Source: Thermus caldifontis (lineage in GTDB: Bacteria > Deinococcota > Deinococci > Deinococcales > Thermaceae). From it: a stretch of 64,000 nt of DNA. Each line of letters begins with the position of its first letter. Within the stretch, counting starts at the first letter, position 1. Where the stretch lies: positions 183,645 through 247,644 of the forward strand of contig NZ_QGMX01000003.1 in NCBI RefSeq assembly GCF_003336745.1. Reading direction: 5' to 3'. The notes under the pieces were generated by a model. The model was not told where the DNA came from. It made no database searches and worked only from the letters and a program-made list of their open reading frames with translations. This document shows, in pieces, positions 53,124-61,338 of the stretch. The position numbers were made by a program, and so were the translations under genes.

Positions 53124-53900
53124 CTACCTCTTTTCCTCGGGCAGGATGCGAAAGGGCTCCTCCTGCCGGCCAGGAAGCCCTCTATAGGGTTCCCCACCCC
53201 GCTTGAGGGGTAGTCCACTGCCGCAACAACCCACCAACAGGGAGCGCCTTTGGGAATACACGGCCGTGTAGGTATAGCCATTCTTGCACCGTGTCCAGCA
53301 TATTTGCTCCCGTTCCTGTTCCACGAAGTGCCCGGAGAACGGAGGCAGGGCCAATATGCACCAGAAGCTAAAGGAACAGTACTCAAAACCCGTGTTTCTC
53401 CAAAGGGTATACCGGCACTCGCTGTGCACTATCTCGTCGCACTCCCTTGCCAAGATGGGCAGGAACCAGGAGGAGGGAGGGGTGGAGGGGGCTAGTGGGG
53501 GAGTAAGAGATAGCCTGAGGGTTGGTTTGGCCTTAGCCTCAGGTGGATAGCGTAGAGTATTGCAAATATTGCAGCAGCCGGCATGCCTTTGGCGCCTCTC
53601 CTCCTCGTAGAAGGGGTCTCCTAGCCGGCGCCCGAGGATATCCTCGTACCAGCAGAGGCGGGAGCACTTCGTTACGTTGAAGCGGCTCAAGCACTGGTAG
53701 GGGGTGTGGTCGCCGTAACAAAAAGGAGGTCCTCCGCAGGTGCTTCCCGCATCCGTGCACCGCCAAGGATTGCACCGCTTGATTATCCAGCTGCCCATTT
53801 CAGGGCTGGCAGACACCGGGGTGAGGCTTGGGGGAGAGGCAAGAGAAAAGGTAAGCCAGGCGCTTAGGAGAGCGCTCAACAAAGCTACCAGCTTGCCCAT
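53124..53900 (-). CDS. Cysteine-rich secreted protein, unknown
   Basis: 258 aa from ATG 53900, which has a textbook ribosome site (AAGGAGGT, 6 nt away). Signal peptide KLVALLSALLSAWLTFSLA. The mature region holds 18 cysteines in clusters (CNPWRCTDAGSTCGG, GCCNICNT, CCGSG), enough for nine disulfides. Aromatic and charged residues are frequent and codon use is less GC-biased than in neighbours, suggesting recent acquisition. No family recognised. Likely extracellular or outer-surface, perhaps an inhibitor, adhesin or toxin-like protein. Confidence 0.75.
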   Translation of the reverse strand: MGKLVALLSALLSAWLTFSLASPPSLTPVSASPEMGSWIIKRCNPWRCTDAGSTCGGPPFCYGDHTPYQCLSRFNVTKCSRLCWYEDILGRRLGDPFYEEERRQRHAGCCNICNTLRYPPEAKAKPTLRLSLTPPLAPSTPPSSWFLPILARECDEIVHSECRYTLWRNTGFEYCSFSFWCILALPPFSGHFVEQEREQICWTRCKNGYTYTAVYSQRRSLLVGCCGSGLPLKRGGEPYRGLPGRQEEPFRILPEEKR

Positions 53901-54050
53901 AAAATTACCTCCTTGAAAAAGGACTACAAAAAGGGCATATATTCCATCGTAGTACAACCCACATTCCAGCTGGGAAAGGTCTTTCGGGCACTCCCCCTGT
54001 GCCAACCCTTTTTCAAGGACAAAACCCCACGGATCCGCGAAAATGACCCC

Positions 54051-55065
54051 ATGGACCGTTTTCCCTGGGTGGAGGTCTTCCGGGGGCTGGCCATCTTGGA
54101 GGTGGTCCTCCACCACGTGACGGGCCGTTTCCTGCGGGAGCTTTCCCCGGGAAGTCTGGAATGGCACTTCCTGGCGGCGGCGAACCGCACCCTGCACTTT
54201 GCCGTGCCCGCCTTCCTCTTCATGACCACCCTGGTCCTGGGGGCAAGCTTCCTAAGGGAGTTCCGCCTGGGTCGGTACCTTAGGAACCGCGCTTTGCGCC
54301 TTCTTTGGCCTTACCTCCTCTGGAGCGGGGTGTACCTGGCCTTCCGTTACTGGGATTACGGCATCTTCCAGCCCGAGCGCCTTCTTCACCAGCTCCTTTG
54401 GGGAAAGGCCTACTTTCACCTCTACTTCCTGGCGGTGGCCCTGCAGCTTACCCTTCTCCTCCCCCTTTTCCTCCCTCTCCTCAGGCGGAGGCCCCACGGC
54501 CTGGTGTTCCTCCTTCTAGGGGTAGGGCTCGCCTTGGGGGTTTACTTCCTGAACCGCCACTACCGCTTTTTGCCCTACCCGGGAAGCTTCGTCCTCTGGT
54601 ACACCCCGGCCATCGCCTTGGGGCTTTACCTGGCAAGCCGCCTCGAGGTTCTACCCCGCCTTCTCCGCTTTTGGCCTATAGCCCTTTTGCTGGCGGGAGT
54701 GGGGCTTTGGGGGTATCTGCCCCTAGCCTTGGAGGTGCTTAAGCGCCTTCCTGTGAACACCTTCCACTACCAGGCCTTCCACTGGCTGTACACCACGGGC
54801 ATGGCCTTCCTCCTCCTGGCCCTGGCCTACGCCTTGGCCCGCACTCCCTTGTGGACCCCTGGCCTTTTTGGGCCGGTACTCCTTGCAGATCTACCTGGTC
54901 CACCCCATGGTGGTGCGCCTTTTGGAAAAGTACCCGGCCTTTCCCGAGCCCTTGGGCCTTAAGCTCGCCTTTGCCATCTACCTAGCCTTGGCCCTTTTCC
55001 TCCCCCTTTCCCTGGCCCACCTCCTGGCGAGGGCCAGGGTATCCCCCGCCCTTTTTGGTCGATGA
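54051..55065 (+). pseudogene. Acyltransferase-3 family membrane protein, frameshifted
   Basis: O-acyltransferase-like integral membrane protein (OatA/NodX type) with about ten helices. From ATG 54051: VEVFRGLAILEVVLHHVTG (catalytic-type His), then RYLRNRALRLLWPYLLWSG. The frame changes at a TTTTT run (54865-54869). Removing one T joins it to GRYSLQIYLVHPMVVRLLEK and the terminal helices to the TGA at 55065. As read, the protein would be mis-terminated after WTPGLFGP. Either a mutation or a base-calling error. Upstream start 53913 is possible but less family-like. Confidence 0.75.
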
Positions 55066-55965
55066 GGGTCCTTGTGGTTTGGCTCTTGGTCCTGGTCCTG
55101 GGCCTGTTCTGGGGTCTGCGGCCGCCAAGCCCTGGGCTGAAGAGGGTGGAGGGGGGTGTGGTCTATGGGCGGGACGGCCTTAGGCTGTTCGCCCAAGTAT
55201 GCCTCCCGCAAGGGGCCACGGACCGGGCGGTGATCCTGGTGCCCGGGGGGTTTGGTCCCCCTACCGTGGAGATGGAAAGGAGGTGCCGCCTCTATGCGGA
55301 GAAGGGGGTGGTGGCCTTGGTGCCCCACCTCAGAGGCCGGGGGAAAAGTGAGGGTAAGGTGACCGGTTGCCTAAAGGAAGCCGAGGACTTGGCCCTTCTG
55401 GCCCGCCTCCTGCCCAGGCTGGGGGTAAGGCGTTATGCCTTCGCCGGTTACTCCTTGGGGGCCTGCGTGGCCCTAAAGGCGGCGGCCCTGGAGGGAAGGG
55501 CCAGGGGTGTGGCCTTCGTCATCGGTCCCGTGGACTTTGCCGAGCAGGTGGGGATCCTTAGGAAAACCCGTCCCGATGCTTTAGCGCTGGCAAGAGGTCT
55601 TCGGTGGGCTTCCGGAGGACTGTCCGGACTGCTACGTAAGGCAGACCCCCCTGCCCCACGCGGCCCGCCTTGGGGCCCCCCTTCTCATCCTGCAGGCGGG
55701 CAACGACCCCCTTATTCCCCCCACGCAGGCCTGCCGCCTAAGGGATGTGCGGGAGGAAGCCGGCCGCAAGGTGCACCAGGTGGCCCTCACCCGGGAAGGC
55801 CGTCCCTGGACCCTACCCCTCACCAAGGGCCGGGCCTGCCTCAGGCCCACGGGGTTTGGCCCCTTGGAGGAGGACCATCTGGTCCTCTTCCCCAACCTCC
55901 ACCATGCGGTGGTTCCCGCCATGGAGGCCCTGGTGGAGCGGTTTGTCCTGGCCTGGCTCCGCTAA
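55062..55965 (+). pseudogene. Alpha/beta hydrolase, frameshifted
   Basis: Secreted or membrane-anchored hydrolase: N-terminal helix, then VILVPGGFGPP (oxyanion), nucleophile FAGYSLGACVAL. Near 55584 the frame shifts by one base. The other frame continues RWQEVFGGLPEDC, then LILQAGNDPLIPP (catalytic Asp) and LFPNLHHAVVPAM (catalytic His), ending at 55965. Thus the catalytic triad is split between frames. It overlaps the acyltransferase by 4 nt and is likely functionally linked to it (surface polymer acylation or de-acylation). Confidence 0.75.
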
Positions 55966-56294
55966 GGGTCCAAAAGGGGTATGGCCTGGGCCAGCATCCG
56001 TTCAATAAGAGCTTTTAGGGCTTCCGCTTCCTCCTCCGTGTAGGCGTGAACTTCCACAGGAAGGCCCTTGAAGGCCCTTCGCACCAGGCGGTGGAGGTCA
56101 TGGCGGGTAGGGCCCCGGTAGATGAGGAGAAGGTCCACGTCGCTTCCCGGTAACGCTCGGCCCGTGGCCCAGGAACCGAAGAGGTAGGCCTTTCGCAGGG
56201 GAACTTCCGTTCTTAAGGATTCAAGCCCCTCCTTGAGGCGCTCCAGAATCTCCTCCTGGGTCCAAGGGGGGAAGAAGACCTTTACAGAACGCAT
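55962..56294 (-). CDS. MNT-type nucleotidyltransferase antitoxin
   Basis: 110 aa from ATG 56294, preceded by GGAGG 7 nt away. Minimal nucleotidyltransferase: AYLFGSWATGRALPGSDVDL with the GS-x10-DxD pattern, then LPVEVHAYTEEE carrying the third acid. In HEPN-MNT modules it AMPylates or otherwise neutralises the HEPN RNase. The HEPN gene lies directly upstream, overlapping by 74 nt. Confidence 0.85.
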   Translation of the reverse strand: MRSVKVFFPPWTQEEILERLKEGLESLRTEVPLRKAYLFGSWATGRALPGSDVDLLLIYRGPTRHDLHRLVRRAFKGLPVEVHAYTEEEAEALKALIERMLAQAIPLLDP

Positions 56295-56640
56295 AGATTT
56301 CCTCCGCATGGCTTAGAAGCCTTTCGGCCTCAGGGCGCCGGTAACGCTCAAAGGGGGCTCCTTCGGGGAGGGCATCGGGATGGCGGGTCGGAATATAGGC
56401 CTTGTCCAGCTCGCTAGCTCCGTCCAGGAGGGACTCGCTTACGGGGTGCTGCTTAGCTAGCTCCTCCAAAAGGCCCAGCACCGAGGGCCCCCAGGCTACG
56501 GCTCCTAGGTGCTGAAAGACGGCCTTAAGGGCTTTTTCTGCTGCTTGCTGGGCAGAAGAAGGCGGCCCACTCGTAAAACCCCTTTTCCAAGGCGAAGCGG
56601 GCGTGTTCCAGGTCTCTATAAAGTCCCGGCTTCGCTCCAC
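56221..56640 (-). pseudogene. HEPN-domain toxin with two compensating frameshifts
   Basis: 139-codon frame from GTG 56640 (leaderless, TATACT ends 6 nt upstream). It starts MERSRDFIE and ends with a good HEPN C-terminus (AQQAAEKALKAVFQHL, YIPTRHPDALPEG, SHAEEIYAFCKGLL). Between about 56613 and 56552 the residues make no HEPN sense, while another frame over the same bases reads DLEHARFALEKGFYEWAAFF, the exact missing helix. A one-base loss and a one-base gain about 62 nt apart explain this. The frame stays open but about 20 residues are scrambled. Confidence 0.75.
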
Positions 56641-56646
56641 AAAGGC

Positions 56647-56652
56647 AGTATA
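56647..56652 (-). promoter_or_regulatory. Leaderless -10 box of HEPN-MNT pair
   Basis: TATACT on the minus strand, GCCTTT, then GTG at 56640. It fixes the HEPN start. Confidence 0.6.
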
Positions 56653-56663
56653 GTCTATCCCGA

Positions 56664-56694
56664 TTGACAAGCCGAGGAGCTTGCCGCATAGTAA
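56664..56694 (+). promoter_or_regulatory. Promoter of tRNA-Ser pair
   Basis: TTGACA (56664-56669), 19-nt spacer, TAGTAA (56689-56694), 18 nt before the first tRNA. Confidence 0.6.
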
Positions 56695-56712
56695 ACCTTG
56701 CGGCCATACCTT

Positions 56713-56803
56713 GGAGGGTTGGCCGAGCGGTTGAAGGCGGCGGTCTTGAAAACCGCTGTGGGCCTCGAGCCCACCGGGGGTTCGAATCCCTCACCCTCCG
56801 CCA
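56713..56803 (+). tRNA. tRNA-Ser (TGA)
   Basis: Class II tRNA: acceptor GGAGGGT/ACCCTCC, anticodon stem GCGGT/ACCGC with loop CTTGAAA (TGA), long variable arm (GGGCCTCGAGCCC region), T-loop GGTTCGAATCC, encoded CCA. Confidence 0.96.
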
Positions 56804-56811
56804 AAAGGCTT

Positions 56812-56905
<94 letters not shown>

Positions 56906-56908
56906 AGG

Positions 56909-56936
56909 GCCCGGTCTAAGACCGGGCTAAAGTTTT
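56909..56936 (+). terminator. tRNA-Ser terminator
   Basis: GCCCGGTC and GACCGGGC with a 3-nt loop, then TAAAGTTTT. The tail contains TAAAGT, the probable -10 of sfsA. Confidence 0.75.
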
Positions 56937-56940
56937 GCCC

Positions 56941-57651
56941 ATGTGGGCCTTGCCCTTGCCCCCTCTAAAGCCCTGCCGCTTCCTGGGAAGGAAAAACCGC
57001 TTTCTGGTGGAGGCGGACGTGGGGCCCTTGCACCTCCCAAACTCTGGGCGGATGGCGGAGCTCCTCCTTCCCGGAGCCCCTTGCTTTTACCATCCCAGGC
57101 CCACCCGCAAGACGGTGGGCCGGATGGTCCTGGTGGAAAGCCAGGGGGTCTTGGTGGGGGTGGATGCCTCCTTGGCCAACCGTCTCCTGGAGTTGCTTTT
57201 GAAGGAAGGGTTTTTCGGCTCCCTTGCGGATCTGAGAAAAGAGGTGCGCTTTGGGGGGGAGAGGCTGGACTTCTCCGCCCGGATTGGGGATAAGGAAGCC
57301 CTTTTGGAAGCCAAAAACTGTAACCGGGTGGAGGAGGACCTGGCCCTTTTCCCCGATGCCCCTACCCCTCGAGGGGCCCGGCACCTTAGGCTTCTTTCCG
57401 CCTTCGCCCGGAATGGGGGGCTAGCCTATGCGGTCTGGATGGTGCAACATCCCCTGGCCCAGGCCTTTGCCCTGGACCCGGAGGATGGGTTCCTATACCG
57501 AGCGGCCCGGGAAGCGGAGGAGGCGGGGGTGAGGCTTCTGGCCTTTCGCGTGCGCCCCGCCTTGGAAGCCCTCCATCTGGAAGGGGAGCTTCCCTGGGTT
57601 TGGCTACCCCCCAAGGAGAATCTGGAAGGCCACCATCAGGGCCACGGCTAG
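56941..57651 (+). CDS. sfsA: Sugar fermentation stimulation protein homologue SfsA
   Basis: 236 aa, SfsA/DUF-type nuclease-fold protein, DNA-binding in E. coli. An OB-like N-domain (RFLGRKNRFLVEADVG, LPNSGRMAELL) precedes a PD-(D/E)XK-like core with RLDFSARIGDKEALLEAKN, FPDAPTPRGARHLRLL. Start ATG 56941 is chosen because TAAAGT ends 7 nt before it; TTG 56935 is the alternative. Its 3' end overlaps the convergent ZIP gene by 48 nt. Confidence 0.92.
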   Translation: MWALPLPPLKPCRFLGRKNRFLVEADVGPLHLPNSGRMAELLLPGAPCFYHPRPTRKTVGRMVLVESQGVLVGVDASLANRLLELLLKEGFFGSLADLRKEVRFGGERLDFSARIGDKEALLEAKNCNRVEEDLALFPDAPTPRGARHLRLLSAFARNGGLAYAVWMVQHPLAQAFALDPEDGFLYRAAREAEEAGVRLLAFRVRPALEALHLEGELPWVWLPPKENLEGHHQGHG

Positions 57652-58350
57652 GGTGAGCACCGTGGCTACGCCTTCCGCCTTGGCCTCCCTTAGGGCTTCG
57701 GGGAGGATTTCCGCCGCCACCATCCAGATCATGGCCCCGGCAGCGAAGCCTAGGCCCACCGGCAAGGCGGGCTTAAAGAGTTCCACAAAGAGAAAGGCGG
57801 GCACGGCCATGAGGGGCTGGGGCAGGCTGGAGAACACGCTCCAAAGGGCAGCGCCCAAGACGCTCACACCCCGGGGGATCAAGACCAGGCTGATGGCCAG
57901 TCCTTCGGGGATGTTGTGCACGGCGATGGCCAGGGTGATGAAAACCCCCAAGGCCTCCCCGCCCCCGAAGGCCACCCCTACCCCGATCCCCTCGGCGAAG
58001 GAGTGCAGGGTCATGATGCCCACCATCATGAGGGCCTTGCGGGCATCCAGGCCGTTTAGGGTACCAAAGCTCACCTCCCGGCCATGGAGGAAGCCATGGG
58101 AAATCTGGATAAAGAAAAGGCCCAGCACCACCCCCAAGAGGGTACGGCCCAGGTGGTAGTGCACCCCCTCGTAGATGAGGCCGAAGCTGGCGGCCAGCAT
58201 AAGCCCAGCGGCAGCGGCGTTGGCCAGGCCTAGGTGGTGGGCAAGGATCCTTCGGGTGAAGACGAAGGGAATGGCCCCTAGACCGGTGGCGATGGCGGTG
58301 AGAAGGGCGTACAGGAAGACGGCCCAAGGGGAGATGGATAGAGGTTCCAT
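57604..58350 (-). CDS. ZIP-family divalent metal transporter
   Basis: 248 aa inner-membrane transporter, eight helices. Metal-site helices IV and V carry GIMTLHSFAEGIGVGVAFGG and TLAIAVHNIPEGLAISLVLI (HSFAEG and HNIPEG), the ZupT-like binuclear site. It probably imports Zn2+ or Fe2+. Start ATG 58350 has TAATAT ending 7 nt upstream. CAGTAAT occurs twice, 13 nt apart, across this promoter and could be a metal-regulator site. Confidence 0.9.
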   Translation of the reverse strand: MEPLSISPWAVFLYALLTAIATGLGAIPFVFTRRILAHHLGLANAAAAGLMLAASFGLIYEGVHYHLGRTLLGVVLGLFFIQISHGFLHGREVSFGTLNGLDARKALMMVGIMTLHSFAEGIGVGVAFGGGEALGVFITLAIAVHNIPEGLAISLVLIPRGVSVLGAALWSVFSSLPQPLMAVPAFLFVELFKPALPVGLGFAAGAMIWMVAAEILPEALREAKAEGVATVLTLAVALMVAFQILLGG

Positions 58351-58357
58351 GGCCTTG

Positions 58358-58380
58358 ATATTACTGCAAGTGATTACTGT
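58358..58380 (-). promoter_or_regulatory. ZIP-gene promoter with direct repeat
   Basis: Minus strand: CAGTAAT-CACTTG-CAGTAAT, the second copy running into TAATAT (-10, 58363-58358), 7 nt before the ATG. Confidence 0.45.
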
Positions 58381-59059
58381 TAGCAATAAGCCAATCCCGG
58401 ACCACCCGGGCCACCGCTTCCCGGTCCCGGTCCAAGAGGAGGTCATGCCCGCTTTCCGGGAAGACCAGGTAGTCCTTTCTTGGGCTTCCCAAAAGGGCGT
58501 GGTAGCCCCGTACCCCTGCGGGGGCCACCACCTTGTCCCGGCCCGCCTCGATCACCATGGCCTTGGCCTGCACCCTGGGCAGGACCTCGGGGGTGCGGCG
58601 CATTAAGGCCAGAAGCTGAAGCAGGGCCCGGGTGGGGAAGTAGGGGTAGTTGGGGTTCTGCCCTTTAAGCTCGGGGTCCTGGATGGAGTCGGGGCCAGGA
58701 AAACGGGGGATGAGCCAGGCCAAGAGGGGAGCCAGGGGGGCAAGGGGGTGCTTGAGGGCCAGGGCTGGGGCCAGGGCCACCAGGGCCTGGGTGGGGTTTT
58801 CTGCGGCCAGGTGGGCGGCCAGGAGGGCGCCCATGGAAAGGCCCACCACCCCTCGAGGCTCGGGTAGCTTCTGGTATGCCTCCTGGGCCACCGCCAGCCA
58901 GTCCTGCCAGCGCACCCGAAGAAGGTCCTCTGGCCGGGTGCCATGGCCTGGCAGGGCCGGTTGAACCACGGTAAAACCGGCCTCCCGCAACACCCGGGGT
59001 AAGGGGCCCAGGGTGAGGACGGGGTGGGAGGTAAAGCCGTGGAGCAAGAGGAGATGCAT
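58361..59059 (-). CDS. Alpha/beta hydrolase, thermophilic carboxylesterase type
   Basis: 232 aa from ATG 59059 (MHLLLLHGFTSHP). Oxyanion HGFTS, nucleophile elbow VVGLSMGALLA, Asp in VIEAGRDKVVAP, His in FPESGHDLLLDRD. Size and order match Est30-like carboxylesterases. TATCCT ends 5 nt before the ATG. Overlaps the ZIP promoter at its 3' end. Confidence 0.88.
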   Translation of the reverse strand: MHLLLLHGFTSHPVLTLGPLPRVLREAGFTVVQPALPGHGTRPEDLLRVRWQDWLAVAQEAYQKLPEPRGVVGLSMGALLAAHLAAENPTQALVALAPALALKHPLAPLAPLLAWLIPRFPGPDSIQDPELKGQNPNYPYFPTRALLQLLALMRRTPEVLPRVQAKAMVIEAGRDKVVAPAGVRGYHALLGSPRKDYLVFPESGHDLLLDRDREAVARVVRDWLIANSNHLQ

Positions 59060-59096
59060 ACCTAAGGATACCCCGCCTGGACGTTGGGGAGGGGGC

Positions 59097-59939
59097 ATGG
59101 TAAAACGGGAAGGAATGCTGGGTGAGCCCTCAGGTTATCTCGGCCAACCGCAAGGCTATCTTGAAGGTAACCTTGCAGAGTTTCCCTTCGTGGCCCTGGC
59201 GGGGGCTTTGATGAGCACCGGGCGCACGGGAAGGCTTCTGGTCCGTACCCCTTACCTGGAGGGAGAGGTTTTTTTGCGGGGTGGCCAGGTGGTCCACGCC
59301 CGGGTCTGGTCAGGGGAAAAGGGCCTGGAGGGAGAGGAGGCCCTGGACCTGCTTTCCGGTCTCAAACGGGCACCCTACCGCTTTGAGCCCGAGGTTTTGC
59401 CACCCCACACCACCTTGTTGGGAGGGCTTGCGGTACCCGCCCGCCTGGCGGAGGCCGAGGCTCAGTGGCAGGGGCTTTCCCTACCCTCCGACTGGGGGTA
59501 CGTCCTGCGTCTGCCCACCAAGGGAGGCCAGGTGGAGCTTGGCCCCGAGGCCTTGCGGGTTCTGGCCCAGGTGGAGGGGAAGCGCATGGTGGAGGTGCTC
59601 CTGGCCCCCGGGGTGTTGCGCTTGGCCCGCATCCTGCACACCCTATTGCAGATGGGGGTCCTGGAGGCGGTGCCCTTGGTGGAGGTGCCGCCCGCTTCCC
59701 TTTTGGTCCTTCCCATCTACGGCCCTGGGTCAGGGGTAGCCTATGTGGACGAGTCCCTTTACGCCGAGTGGGCCCGGGCCATCCGCCATGCCTTCCGCCT
59801 TCGCCTAAAGCGCCTCGAGGCCCTGATGGAAGTGCGGCCCAGGCCCAATATCCCGGGGCGGCTGGGCCTATTGGAGGAGGATCTCAAGCGCCTCCGCCTC
59901 AGGCGGGGGGATAGGGTAGAGGTGGTGCCGGAGGTATAG
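59097..59939 (+). CDS. DUF4388 (PatA-N-like) protein
   Basis: 280 aa from ATG 59097. The N-terminal 120 residues match DUF4388: GYLEGNLAEFPFVALAGALM, STGRTGRLLVRTPYLEGEVF, FLRGGQVVHARVWS, and a FEPEVLP end. The middle part (about 150-205) looks like a winged helix (RVLAQVEGKRMVEVLLAP, ILHTLLQMGVLEAV). The C-terminus is basic and helical. Such proteins act in two-component or gliding-type signalling. It precedes the AGCS symporter by 2 nt. Confidence 0.75.
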   Translation: MVKREGMLGEPSGYLGQPQGYLEGNLAEFPFVALAGALMSTGRTGRLLVRTPYLEGEVFLRGGQVVHARVWSGEKGLEGEEALDLLSGLKRAPYRFEPEVLPPHTTLLGGLAVPARLAEAEAQWQGLSLPSDWGYVLRLPTKGGQVELGPEALRVLAQVEGKRMVEVLLAPGVLRLARILHTLLQMGVLEAVPLVEVPPASLLVLPIYGPGSGVAYVDESLYAEWARAIRHAFRLRLKRLEALMEVRPRPNIPGRLGLLEEDLKRLRLRRGDRVEVVPEV

Positions 59940-59941
59940 CC

Positions 59942-61297
59942 ATGGATATCCTGACCCTAAACGAGTATCTCAACCGGATCGTATACGGCTTCCCCATGAA
60001 GCTTTTCTTTTTGCTGGTGGGAGCTTACCTGGTCATCTTCCAGATCCGCTGGTTTAGCGCCCCCTTGCGAATGATCCGGGTTTCCTTCAGCGAGACCCTG
60101 GGGGCCATCCGCGAGCGTACCTATGGCTTTGGCGGCCAGATTACCCCCTTCCAGGCCACCATGGTGGCCCTCTCCGCCACGGTGGGCACGGGGCACCTTT
60201 TGGGCATGCTGGCGGCGGTGCTCATAGGGGGTCCGGGGGCGGTCTTTTGGATGTGGCTGGGCTACTTTTTTGGTGCAGGTAGCAAGTTTGCCGAGGCCAC
60301 CTTGGCGGTGCACTTCCGCCGCCGCTTTGCCGATGGGTCGGTTTCTGGCGGGCCCATGTACTACCTGTACCGGGGTCTTCCCAGGCTCCGCTTTCTGGCC
60401 TATTTCTTCGCCTTCTTCGCCGCGGTGGCCGCCTTTGGCATTGGCAACCTCTCCCAGGCCGGGGCGGTGGGGGGGGCTCTGGCCCCTTTAGGGGCGCCAC
60501 CGGCTTTGGTGGGCCTTTTCCTGGCCCTCCTGGTGGGGGTGGTGCTGGGTGGGGGCATCGTGCGGGTGGCCCGGTTCGCCCAGGTGGTGGTACCCTTAAA
60601 GCTTCTCCTTTTCCTGGTGGCGGTGGTGCCCCTATTGGTGCTTTACGGGGCCCAGATCCCCGAGGCCTTGGCCCTGGTCTTCCGGGCGGCCTTCAGCCCG
60701 GAGGCGGCCTTGGGGGGAGCGGCGGGCTATAGCCTCTTCGCCGCCATCAACGCCGGGCTGGGCCGGGGCATCTTCGCCAACGAGGCGGGCTTGGGCTCTG
60801 CGCCCATCGCCCACGCCCAGGCCCAGGTGGACCACCCGGTGCGCCAGGGCTTCTGGGGGGTTACGGAGATGTTCATAAGCTTCCTGGTCACGAGCCTTAC
60901 CGCCCTCACCTTCCTCGCCTCCGGGCTTTGGCGGGAGGGGGGGAGTGCGGCCGAGGCCGCCAGCGCCCTCTTCCAAGCCCATCCCCTGGGCGGGTTTATC
61001 CTGGCCGTGACCGTGGCGGTCTTCGCCCTAGGAACCATGGTTTCCTGGGGCTTTTACGGGGAAGAGGCGGCGGCCTTTCTCTTCGGCGAGGGGATCCGCT
61101 GGCCCTACCGCCTCACCTTTGCCGTCTTGGCCTTCGTGGGGCCTTTGGGGGGCCTCGAGGCCTTCTTGGCCATCTCCGACACCCTAAACGGCTTTATGGC
61201 TATCCCCAACCTCCTGGGCCTCCTCCTCCTGGGGCCGGTGGTGGGCCGTTTGGTCTACGGCTTCTTCCGGGGTGAGCCCTGGATACCGCCCCGCTGA
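59942..61297 (+). CDS. Sodium:alanine symporter (AGCS family)
   Basis: 451 aa, about 11 transmembrane helices. AGCS segments: TVGTGHLLGMLAAVL (related to the GTGNI signature), SGGPMYYLYRGL, GRGIFANEAGLGSAPIAHAQ (the family hallmark) and FALGTMVSWGFYGEEAAAF. Imports alanine or glycine with Na+. No stand-alone regulator is seen except the preceding DUF4388 protein. Confidence 0.92.
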   Translation: MDILTLNEYLNRIVYGFPMKLFFLLVGAYLVIFQIRWFSAPLRMIRVSFSETLGAIRERTYGFGGQITPFQATMVALSATVGTGHLLGMLAAVLIGGPGAVFWMWLGYFFGAGSKFAEATLAVHFRRRFADGSVSGGPMYYLYRGLPRLRFLAYFFAFFAAVAAFGIGNLSQAGAVGGALAPLGAPPALVGLFLALLVGVVLGGGIVRVARFAQVVVPLKLLLFLVAVVPLLVLYGAQIPEALALVFRAAFSPEAALGGAAGYSLFAAINAGLGRGIFANEAGLGSAPIAHAQAQVDHPVRQGFWGVTEMFISFLVTSLTALTFLASGLWREGGSAAEAASALFQAHPLGGFILAVTVAVFALGTMVSWGFYGEEAAAFLFGEGIRWPYRLTFAVLAFVGPLGGLEAFLAISDTLNGFMAIPNLLGLLLLGPVVGRLVYGFFRGEPWIPPR

Positions 61298-61338
61298 CCC
61301 ACGCCCCCAAGGGGCTCTTGCGGGGGCTGGGCCTGGGT

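Noticed and set aside
53913..54050. Upstream extension of the acyltransferase
   Set aside because: It would begin opposite the promoter of the cysteine-rich protein gene, and the residues do not resemble the family; ATG 54051 is preferred.
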